Shown: piece by piece, positions 16,634 to 23,146 of the stretch
Layout: every line of letters begins with the position of its first letter
Position numbering within the stretch: position 1 is the stretch's first letter
From: CAYVOX01 sp964453035
GTDB taxonomy: Bacteria; Chloroflexota; Anaerolineae; Anaerolineales; Anaerolineaceae
Assembly (NCBI GenBank): GCA_964453035.1
Contig: CAYVOX010000006.1
Span: forward strand, 1 to 53,308
Reading direction: 5' to 3'
DNA length: 53,308 nucleotides
Notes under the pieces: generated by a model
What the model saw: the letters and a program-made list of their open reading frames with translations, nothing else
Databases searched by the model: none
What the model was told of the DNA's origin: nothing
Position numbers and translations under genes: made by a program

Positions 16634-18145
16634 ATGAGCGCCAATTTTCGCCGCCACTATCCCTGGCTGGTGATTTTCATCGCGGTGCTGCTGGTGCTCA
16701 CCCTGGTGCTGGGCGATACGCGCGTCATTGCCTACACCACCAGAGGCGCCACCACCACCCCACAGAAAGACTCCGGTAAGGATTTTTCCAACCGCGTTGA
16801 CCTGTTCGATGACTCGGTGATCCACGCCATTCAAATCCTCATCCCTGATGCCGACTACCAGCAAATGCTCACTACCTACCGCACCACCGGCCTCAAGGAC
16901 TGGTTCCAGGCGGATGTCATCATTGACGGCGTGCGCATCAACCAGGTGGGGCTGCGCCTTAAGGGCAATGCCTCCCTGCGCTCCGCCCTCGGGCGCGGCG
17001 TGGCCGGGCGCGGCGGTCAGTTGGGCCAGCCCCCCGCCGGGGATTTTGCTCCCCCGCAGGATGGCGCTCCCCAGTTCAACCCGCGCCAGCCCGGCGGGCA
17101 GCGCCAGCCGCCCGTTAACCCCCGGGACGAGCCCCCCGCCGACCCGCAGCTTCAACCCGAATCGACCAACGCCGCCCTCTCCACTGACGTCAAAGTGCCC
17201 ATGCTGGTCAAGTTCAACCACTTCATCGAAGGCCAGACCTACCAGGGCCTCTCCGCCGTTGCCGTTCGCTCCTACGGCGCCTCACAGGATGCCGCCATGC
17301 TCAACGAGCCGGTCACCAATGCCGTCTTCAAGCTGATGGACCAGGTTGCCCCGCGCGCAGCTTATGCCGGCGTGCGTATCAACGACCAGGCTGAGAAGCT
17401 CTACTCGCTTGCCGAGCAAATCAACAGCACCTACATTGAAACCTATTACCCCGGCACCGAAGGCGTGCTCTACAAAGCCGAAATGGGCGCCGATTTCCGC
17501 TACCTCGGCGAAGACCCCTCCGCCTACGCCCGCTTTTATGACCAGCAAACCATGGTCAACGAAGCCGACATGGCCCCGCTGATTGCCTTCACCAGATTTG
17601 TCACCCAATCCACCGATGCCGAATTTGAGGCCGACCTCGCCAGCCACCTCAACGTGGAGGCTTTCGCCACCTACCTGGCAGTCAACAACCTGCTCGTCAA
17701 CGCCGATTCCCTGGCGGATATGGGCAACAATTTTTACCTCTTCTACAACCGCTCAACTGCCCGCATGGACCTGCTCTACTGGGATGGTAACGAGAGCTTG
17801 GGCAAGCTGGCCCGCGGCGCCTCCGCCGCCCAGTACGACCTGTATTACCAGACCCTCTCCGGCATGGGCTCGCGCGTCAAAAACAACGTCCTCAAGCAGC
17901 GTTTTTTGGCCAGTCCCACCTTCAGCAAGCTCTACGAAGAAAAGCTGCGCCTGGTTTACCAGAAAGCCTTCGCCAGCGGCTGGCTTGAGCAGCAGGTGCA
18001 ATCCTATGCCAGCCTGGTCACCGCTGCCAACCCGCAGCGCAACCTGGTGGCGCTGCCCGCCTACAAACAGGCCGTGCAGAAAGTGCTCAGCTTCATCCAG
18101 CAGCGCGCCGCCTATGTAGCCTCTTCCGGCCTGCTCCAAAAATAA
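16634..18145 (+). CDS. CotH-family protein kinase-like protein, membrane anchored
   Basis: A 503-residue protein of the CotH kinase family, atypical kinases first known from spore coat maturation. One membrane helix (11-28) is followed by the family opening LFDDSVIHAIQILIP (57-71), then VGLRLKGNASLRS (105-117). A Pro/Gly/Gln-rich insert spans about 121-177. The kinase core continues with GVLYKAE (Lys281, likely nucleotide-binding), NNLLVNADS and WDGNESLG (383-390). In most relatives the last motif reads WDLD, so the second acidic residue is Asn here. The protein would act outside the cytoplasm. It is directly joined to the small protein gene upstream and lies 20 nt before the DUF4405 gene. 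Kinase activity is inferred from family. Confidence 0.85.
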   Translation: MSANFRRHYPWLVIFIAVLLVLTLVLGDTRVIAYTTRGATTTPQKDSGKDFSNRVDLFDDSVIHAIQILIPDADYQQMLTTYRTTGLKDWFQADVIIDGVRINQVGLRLKGNASLRSALGRGVAGRGGQLGQPPAGDFAPPQDGAPQFNPRQPGGQRQPPVNPRDEPPADPQLQPESTNAALSTDVKVPMLVKFNHFIEGQTYQGLSAVAVRSYGASQDAAMLNEPVTNAVFKLMDQVAPRAAYAGVRINDQAEKLYSLAEQINSTYIETYYPGTEGVLYKAEMGADFRYLGEDPSAYARFYDQQTMVNEADMAPLIAFTRFVTQSTDAEFEADLASHLNVEAFATYLAVNNLLVNADSLADMGNNFYLFYNRSTARMDLLYWDGNESLGKLARGASAAQYDLYYQTLSGMGSRVKNNVLKQRFLASPTFSKLYEEKLRLVYQKAFASGWLEQQVQSYASLVTAANPQRNLVALPAYKQAVQKVLSFIQQRAAYVASSGLLQK

Positions 18146-18165
18146 CCCCCGACAACAGGAACCGT

Positions 18166-18663
18166 ATGAACCGAACCAATTTGTTGATTGATTTCAGTAT
18201 CTTTGTTGCCTTCATCGTCGCCATGGAGCCCAATTTCAGCGGCATCCCCGTCCACGAATGGCTGAGCGCCGCCCTCGGCGCCGTCATCCTCCTGCACCTC
18301 TTGCTGCACTGGAACTGGATTATCGCCGTCGGGGCCCGCTTCTTCCGCAGGCTGTGGCAAACCTCCCGCCTCAAGTTCGTGGTGGATGCGCTGCTCTTCA
18401 TCGCCTTCATCGGCGTGATGCTGAGCGGCATCTTCATCTCCAGGGCCATTTTGCCAGCCCTGGGCATTACCGTCAACATGAATATGGCCTGGCGGCAGCT
18501 GCATGCCCTCACCGCTGATGCCAGCATCCTGCTCCTGGGGCTGCACTTTGCCCTCAACTGGAAGTGGGTGGTGATGGCGGTCAGCCGATTCATCATCAAC
18601 CCCATCGCGCAGCTGTTCAAACCCCGCCGCGCCCGGCCCGCCGGTATGGATGACCGGTCGTAG
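18166..18663 (+). CDS. DUF4405 membrane protein (cytochrome b561-like fold)
   Basis: A 165-residue protein with four membrane helices. Histidines lie in or beside the helices: one in VHEWL near residue 30, a pair in LLHLLLHWNW, and others in RQLHAL and LLGLHFALNW. Such spacing is typical of DUF4405 proteins and resembles b-type haem binding, so an electron-transfer role is possible. AGGAA precedes the ATG. It continues the VTC/CotH operon after a 20-nt gap, and the sequence breaks into an assembly gap shortly after its stop. Confidence 0.8.
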   Translation: MNRTNLLIDFSIFVAFIVAMEPNFSGIPVHEWLSAALGAVILLHLLLHWNWIIAVGARFFRRLWQTSRLKFVVDALLFIAFIGVMLSGIFISRAILPALGITVNMNMAWRQLHALTADASILLLGLHFALNWKWVVMAVSRFIINPIAQLFKPRRARPAGMDDRS

Positions 18664-18687
18664 ATGATTTGCTTCCGGAAATAGCAT

Positions 18688-18730
18688 TGTCACTCTGAGG
18701 AAGCGCAGCGACCGAAGAGTCTCGCATCAC
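18688..18730 (+). repeat. Dispersed repeat copy running into the assembly gap
   Basis: TGTCACTCTGAGGAAGCGCA opens this copy of the intergenic repeat seen at 12022 and 26787. Its last 20 bases (18711-18730) recur exactly at 18831-18850 on the other side of the N run. Confidence 0.65.
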
Positions 18731-18830
18731 NNNNNNNNNNNNNNNNNNNNNNNNNNNNNNNNNNNNNNNNNNNNNNNNNNNNNNNNNNNNNNNNNNNNNN
18801 NNNNNNNNNNNNNNNNNNNNNNNNNNNNNN
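18731..18830. other. Assembly gap of exactly 100 N
   Basis: One hundred unresolved bases, the usual placeholder for a gap of unknown length. Both flanks carry the same 20-base sequence, so contigs probably broke inside a repeated element and the true gap may be tiny or negative. Confidence 0.98.
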
Positions 18831-18954
18831 ACCGAAGAGTCTCGCATCACAAAAAACGAGTTGTTTGCCCGCCAAGGCAGCTCATCATGGTAATGATATT
18901 CTGGCATTTTTTTATCCAGAACGGAAGTTTATAAAAAAAATTGGAGCACGCATC

Positions 18955-19341
18955 ATGCTAAAATGGATGATCCGGATTGGTTTAATTCTACTGGTCGTCG
19001 CCCTGGTGAGCGGCGCCTTTATCCTGCTGGCGGAAAAAGCCGGCGCCAGCCTGGCTGCCCTCCCCGGCGAGGGGCAGCACCTGCGCGACAGCCAGGGGAT
19101 GGGGCTGGGCCGCCAACTGCGCGGCAGGTCCGAGAACACCCTGCCTCAAGGCAGCGCCCCCCTCGGCGGAGAACGCGACCGCGACCGCCAGCATGAAACA
19201 ACCCTCGGCGCCGACTGGAACGGCATCCTCATGCAGTTGGGCAAAGTGGCGGTCATCACCCTGCTGGTGGTAGCAGCGCAGTGGCTGGTGGGCTTCATCC
19301 GCCGCCGCATCCGCGCCAGCAGAAAAACCGCCGCTTATTAG
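18955..19341 (+). CDS. Small two-helix membrane protein
   Basis: A 128-residue protein with a membrane helix at about 6-25, a polar, Gly/Arg-rich loop of about 60 residues (with ERDRDRQHE), and a second helix near 98-118 followed by a basic tail. ATG 18955 is preceded by GGAG at 8 nt; an upstream in-frame TTG at 18865 lacks a ribosome site and lies beside the assembly gap. The family is not recognised. It is followed by a terminator, so it probably closes the VTC/CotH block, unless the gap hides a boundary. Confidence 0.65.
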   Translation: MLKWMIRIGLILLVVALVSGAFILLAEKAGASLAALPGEGQHLRDSQGMGLGRQLRGRSENTLPQGSAPLGGERDRDRQHETTLGADWNGILMQLGKVAVITLLVVAAQWLVGFIRRRIRASRKTAAY

Positions 19342-19368
19342 CCCGCCCACCCATCCGTGCCCTCCCCC

Positions 19369-19404
19369 GCTCCGCGCCATCCACCGCAGAGCGTTTATTT
19401 TTTT
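19369..19404 (+). terminator. Intrinsic terminator after the VTC/CotH block
   Basis: GCTCCGCG (19369-19376) pairs with CGCAGAGC (19385-19392) with one internal mismatch and an 8-nt loop, followed by GTTTATTTTTTT. Good terminator form on the plus strand. Confidence 0.6.
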
Positions 19405-19432
19405 AGCAGCCCCTCAAAAGCGCTGATTCATG

Positions 19433-19447
19433 TAAAATCAAGGCATG
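19433..19447 (+). promoter_or_regulatory. -10 element touching the next start codon (possible leaderless mRNA)
   Basis: TAAAAT (19433-19438) ends 6 nt before the ATG at 19445. No ribosome site fits in between. Transcription would begin at or next to the A of the ATG. Confidence 0.4.
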
Positions 19448-19873
19448 CCCTTCACCATCAACCGCCTATGGCTTGCCCGCCTGCTCATCGCCGTCGTCTT
19501 TTTCTTCAACGTGCAGTGCGCCGTGGCCTTCATCACCGCGCCGCAGGCCTACGCCCCCGGTTTTGAGCTCTCCGGCGCGCCCGGCGCTGGCATGGTACAG
19601 GGCATGGGCATCCTCTTCCTCATGTGGAACGTGCCCTACGCCGTGGCCCTCTGGCACCCGCTGCGCCACAAAACCGCGCTGCTCGAAGCGCTCGCCATGC
19701 AAACCATCGGCGTGCTGGGCGAGAGCCTGCTGCTGCTCAACCTGGAGCCCGGTCACGCCCTGCTGCGCCAGTCCGTCGGGCGCTTTATTATTTTTGATGC
19801 CATCGGGTTGAGCCTGCTCATCCTGGCCGTCGTGCTCACCGGCCTTCTCAAAGTAAGCCGGGAGGTAGTCTGA
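19445..19873 (+). CDS. Four-helix membrane protein of unknown function
   Basis: A 142-residue protein made almost wholly of four hydrophobic helices (about 9-28, 48-70, 80-98 and 112-134). The second contains GMGILFLMWNVPYAVALWH. No family is recognised with confidence; size and layout are like small DoxX-type or DUF proteins. Its last codons overlap the start region of the ComB-like gene, whose ribosome site GGGAGG lies inside this frame, so the two are translated from one mRNA. Confidence 0.65.
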   Translation: MPFTINRLWLARLLIAVVFFFNVQCAVAFITAPQAYAPGFELSGAPGAGMVQGMGILFLMWNVPYAVALWHPLRHKTALLEALAMQTIGVLGESLLLLNLEPGHALLRQSVGRFIIFDAIGLSLLILAVVLTGLLKVSREVV

Positions 19874-20577
19874 AATCCATCCACCGCGCCACGCTGGAAA
19901 CTTGCTCCGCTGCCGCAGGCCTGGTGGTGGTCATTGACGTTCTACGCGCCTTCACCACCGCCGCCTTCCTTTTCAATGCCGGAGCCGCTGAAATCATCCT
20001 GGTCTCCACCGTGGAAGAAGCCCTGGCCATCAAACAGACCCAACCGCACACGCTCCTGGTGGGTGAGGTGGGCGGCTTGCCAATCCCGGGCTTTGATTTC
20101 GGCAATTCCCCCTCCGCTTTCCTCGGCATGGACCTGAACGGTAAACGCGTCGTCCTGCGCACCTCCGCCGGCACGCAGGGTGTGGTGCGCTCGGTCAACG
20201 CCGCCGAAATTCTACTCACCAGCCTGGTGGTTGTCGGCGCCACTCTGCGCTACATCCAGAACAGCCCCTGGCCCTTGGTCACGCTGGTGCAAACTGAATC
20301 CCCGCGTGATGCGCAGGAAGCTGCGTTGAAAACCGGAGACGAGGATGCCGCCTGCGCCGATTGGCTGGCAGATGGTCTTTCGGGGCGGGATAGAGTATCA
20401 GCCGCCATTCTCAGGCGCGTGCGCGATTCAAAATCCGGCCAGAAATTCACCGGTCAGCACCCGGCCTTCCCCGCAGCAGACCTGGCCTTAGCCCAGCAGA
20501 TTGACCGCTTCAACTTCATCATGCCGGTGGAGCAGCAAAACGGACTGTTCATTGCCCGCAGACGCTCCCCCGATTAA
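19870..20577 (+). CDS. comB: 2-phosphosulfolactate phosphatase family protein (ComB-like), probable CTG start
   Basis: ComB removes phosphate from 2-phosphosulfolactate in coenzyme M or sulfolactate metabolism. The family core is clear: VVVIDVLRAFTTAAFLF near the N-terminus, then VGEVGGLPIPGFDFGNSP, RTSAGTQGV and PRDAQEAALKTGDEDAACAD. The first standard in-frame start is GTG 19924, but that falls inside the first beta strand. In-frame codons upstream read KSIHRATLETCSAAAGL, and CTG at 19870 follows GGAGG by 4 nt and overlaps the previous stop (CTGA). This gives 235 residues, a normal length. The protein call is firm; the CTG start is inferred. No ComA or ComC gene is nearby, so the physiological substrate is open. 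Confidence 0.78.
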   Translation: MKSIHRATLETCSAAAGLVVVIDVLRAFTTAAFLFNAGAAEIILVSTVEEALAIKQTQPHTLLVGEVGGLPIPGFDFGNSPSAFLGMDLNGKRVVLRTSAGTQGVVRSVNAAEILLTSLVVVGATLRYIQNSPWPLVTLVQTESPRDAQEAALKTGDEDAACADWLADGLSGRDRVSAAILRRVRDSKSGQKFTGQHPAFPAADLALAQQIDRFNFIMPVEQQNGLFIARRRSPD

Positions 20578-21821
20578 TCCCGCGGCACTACCGGCCACCA
20601 CCAGAAGGAAGACGACCCAACCATCGAGAGAATCCCGCAGCCGATGAGCAGCGGCGAGAAACTCACCACGTTGGTCAACGCCACCCCCACCAGTGGGAAT
20701 ATAAACGCCCCGATGTTCACCAGCGTGGCGTAAACCGCGTGGAATTCCGTGCGCTTATCCTCCGGGATCACCTTCAGGAACACGTTGAAGTGGCTCAGGT
20801 TAATGCCTGCCGTCACCAGCCCGTTGAGGGCGCTCGCCAGCAGGATCAGCGTCAGGTTCTGGGTCAGCCCCACCAGCAGCGGAAAAAGCCCCGCGCAAAT
20901 GATGGTCGCCTTCAGGGTCAGCGGCTCGCCCAGGCGTTTAATCCAGCGCCGCCAGAAGATGAACCCAAAAATAGTCGCCACGCCGGTCACCGTGCCGTTC
21001 AGGCCAATCCAGGCCTCGTCCGCGCCCAGCGAGCGCACGTAGAACAGCACGTAAAGCGGCCCGGCCATCCATATCCCCATCGCGTAAAGAAACGTATTGC
21101 GCACGATGCGCGTAAACGCCGGCTGCTCTCTGAAGAAGCGCGCCAGGCTGCTCAACATTTCGCGCAGGCTGCGCCTCGCCGCGGGCTGCAGCGGTGCCTG
21201 CAATTCGGGTGCCTCCACCCGCACCAGGAAGAACTGGCTCAACATAGAAGCCGCGAACCCCACCAGGTACAAAATCTGGTAATTGACCGGGAAGAGCACA
21301 TGGTTGAGGAAAATCCCCCCCAGGAAAACCGTCACGCTCACCGTCACGTTGGCAATGATGTTGCGCAGCCCAAAAAACGAGGCGCGCCGGTCCTCCGGCA
21401 CCGCCTCAGCCAGTGAAGCCACCCAGCCAATATTGAAAACCTGCACCGGAAAAGTGTTCAAGATGATGGTCCACAGCACCAGTTGCCCCACCGGCAGGTC
21501 AAAAAACTTCAGCAGGGGCAGCAGCGCCAGCACCAGGTATCCCGTGCGGTGAATCGCCAGGCTCCACAGGATCCACGGTTTGCGCCGCCGGCGCGTGGAT
21601 AAAAACCGCCCCGCCGGGAAGGATATCAGGATGGCAACCAGCGCCGGCAGTGAGGTGAGCAGACCAATATCAGTGTTGCTCGCCCCCAACCGCACCGCGA
21701 ACATGGCATTGAATGAGGCCACCCCGCTAAGGATAGCTGCCCAGAAAATCTCAATCGATAAATTCCAGGCGTTGCGCTCAACGGGGTCGTTGATGTTAAT
21801 GTGAAGCCAGCGGTGTAACAT
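20574..21821 (-). CDS. Major facilitator superfamily transporter
   Basis: A 415-residue transporter with about 12 membrane helices. The loop after helix 2 has the basic motif-A-like stretch SFPAGRFLSTRRRRKPW, and the second half repeats the fold with IFWRRWIKRLGEPL. The long central loop (about 200-225) separates the halves. Substrate cannot be assigned. It overlaps the convergent ComB-like gene by 4 nt at the 3' end and starts 27 nt after the URO-D gene, with which it is probably co-transcribed. The ribosome site is weak. Confidence 0.87.
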   Translation of the reverse strand: MLHRWLHININDPVERNAWNLSIEIFWAAILSGVASFNAMFAVRLGASNTDIGLLTSLPALVAILISFPAGRFLSTRRRRKPWILWSLAIHRTGYLVLALLPLLKFFDLPVGQLVLWTIILNTFPVQVFNIGWVASLAEAVPEDRRASFFGLRNIIANVTVSVTVFLGGIFLNHVLFPVNYQILYLVGFAASMLSQFFLVRVEAPELQAPLQPAARRSLREMLSSLARFFREQPAFTRIVRNTFLYAMGIWMAGPLYVLFYVRSLGADEAWIGLNGTVTGVATIFGFIFWRRWIKRLGEPLTLKATIICAGLFPLLVGLTQNLTLILLASALNGLVTAGINLSHFNVFLKVIPEDKRTEFHAVYATLVNIGAFIFPLVGVALTNVVSFSPLLIGCGILSMVGSSSFWWWPVVPRD

Positions 21822-21848
21822 GGTGAAGTCAATCTTCCGGTGGGAAGG

Positions 21849-22976
21849 CTAATCCTTTAATCCAAAATAGGCTTCTTTCAAGTCCAGATAAAACAGGTAA
21901 TCCTCGGGGCTCACGTTCGGCGGGCAGCGGTGGTCGCAAAAGGGAATGAATCCCCCCCTTTCCACCAACGGCACCAGCGTATCCATATAGCGGCGAATGG
22001 CCTCGCGTCCCTTGCCCAGTTCAATCTTGTCAAACCCGCCCATGATGCGCAGGTCCTTGCCGTAAGTTTTTAACAGCTCAGCCGGGTGCGCGCAGCCGTT
22101 CACCTCAAACGGGAACAGGCAGTTGACCCCGCCCTCCATCATGTGATCCAGGATGGGGCGCACATCCCCATCGCAGTCAATCCACCAGATGTCAATCCCG
22201 TGCGCCTTCAGCTTCTGGTGGATGCGCTGGTAGCGCGGCGTGACCACCCGCCTGAACCAGCGCGGCGAAACAATCGGCCCGGATTTGTAACAGATATCCT
22301 CCCAGCCAGCGGCAAAGTCAAATGTGAAGTGCGGCAGCACCTGGTCCAGCACGTGCTCCGTCAGCTGGCAGGCGGTTTCCACCATGTCCTCCACCATCTC
22401 CGGGTAATCGTAGATGGCGTACGCCAGCCCCTCAAACGAAAGCACGTTACGCACCTTGCCAATCATCGAGCCCACCCACACCCCCAGCGGATAGTCCCGC
22501 TCCTCAGGGTGCTGCGCCTTGAGCGCCGCAATATCCACAACCCGCTCCGCGTCATCCAGCCTGCAGCGTTCAGCCTTGACCTTTTTCCAGTCATCCGGCG
22601 TCACCACGCTGGCCTTGATGTAATGCGGGATGGTGTCATGCCCGTCCAGCGGAACCTCAGCCAGCAGCCCATCATCATTCATCATCACCTTGATGTTGCC
22701 GCGCACCTCAACCAGGTCCTGCTTAAACGTCGGGTTCAGCCAGGTGATGCCGGTGATCGTCTCGGTACGGTCAAAGTTGAAGAAAACATCCGCCTCGGCG
22801 TTGCTGGTGATGCCATTGCGAGTGAACAGCTCCCATTCGTGAAAGTTCTCCTCCCAGTAGCCAAATTCCATGTTAAAACAGCGGTCCACCGGCTGATAAT
22901 GCATCTGGCGGTTAAAACGCTCGCGGTCGGTCAGCGTGCCTCTCCATTTGGGACGGATGGGGGTGATGTCTTTCAT
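21849..22976 (-). CDS. Uroporphyrinogen decarboxylase (URO-D) family protein
   Basis: A 375-residue TIM-barrel protein of the URO-D superfamily, which contains HemE and cobalamin-linked methyltransferases such as MtaA. It has the family-like segments RFNRQMHYQPVDR near the N-terminus, DIWWIDCDGDV in the barrel and FCDHRCPPNV close to the C-terminus. The layout is that of the stand-alone catabolic members rather than HemE: no haem genes are near, and the C-terminal HRCPP carries a possible metal-binding His/Cys. GGAGAG precedes the ATG. It is divergent from the FAD-dependent oxidoreductase and upstream of the MFS gene, suggesting a small uptake and demethylation or breakdown unit. Confidence 0.8.
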   Translation of the reverse strand: MKDITPIRPKWRGTLTDRERFNRQMHYQPVDRCFNMEFGYWEENFHEWELFTRNGITSNAEADVFFNFDRTETITGITWLNPTFKQDLVEVRGNIKVMMNDDGLLAEVPLDGHDTIPHYIKASVVTPDDWKKVKAERCRLDDAERVVDIAALKAQHPEERDYPLGVWVGSMIGKVRNVLSFEGLAYAIYDYPEMVEDMVETACQLTEHVLDQVLPHFTFDFAAGWEDICYKSGPIVSPRWFRRVVTPRYQRIHQKLKAHGIDIWWIDCDGDVRPILDHMMEGGVNCLFPFEVNGCAHPAELLKTYGKDLRIMGGFDKIELGKGREAIRRYMDTLVPLVERGGFIPFCDHRCPPNVSPEDYLFYLDLKEAYFGLKD

Positions 22977-23102
22977 GCTCTCTCCATAAAGTGAAACGAA
23001 TCAGCAGCAATTCTACACGAGAATCGCAGGTTTTTCCGGTCAGGAGTTTTTTTTCAGTAAATTGTAAGTTGCCCGCCGCAGCCACCGCCGAATCCACGAT
23101 GT

Positions 23103-23108
23103 TATAAT
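23103..23108 (+). promoter_or_regulatory. -10 box for the FAD oxidoreductase gene
   Basis: Perfect TATAAT 38 nt before the ATG at 23147; the leader contains TGAGGA as ribosome site. No matching -35 is visible. Confidence 0.5.
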
Positions 23109-23146
23109 CGCAGGCAAACCTGAGATTATCTGAGGAAAAGCCTTTC

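Noticed and set aside
22086..22994. Open frame of 302 codons opposite the URO-D gene.
   Set aside because: His/Arg-rich composition without any domain; the minus-strand gene has family motifs and a ribosome site.
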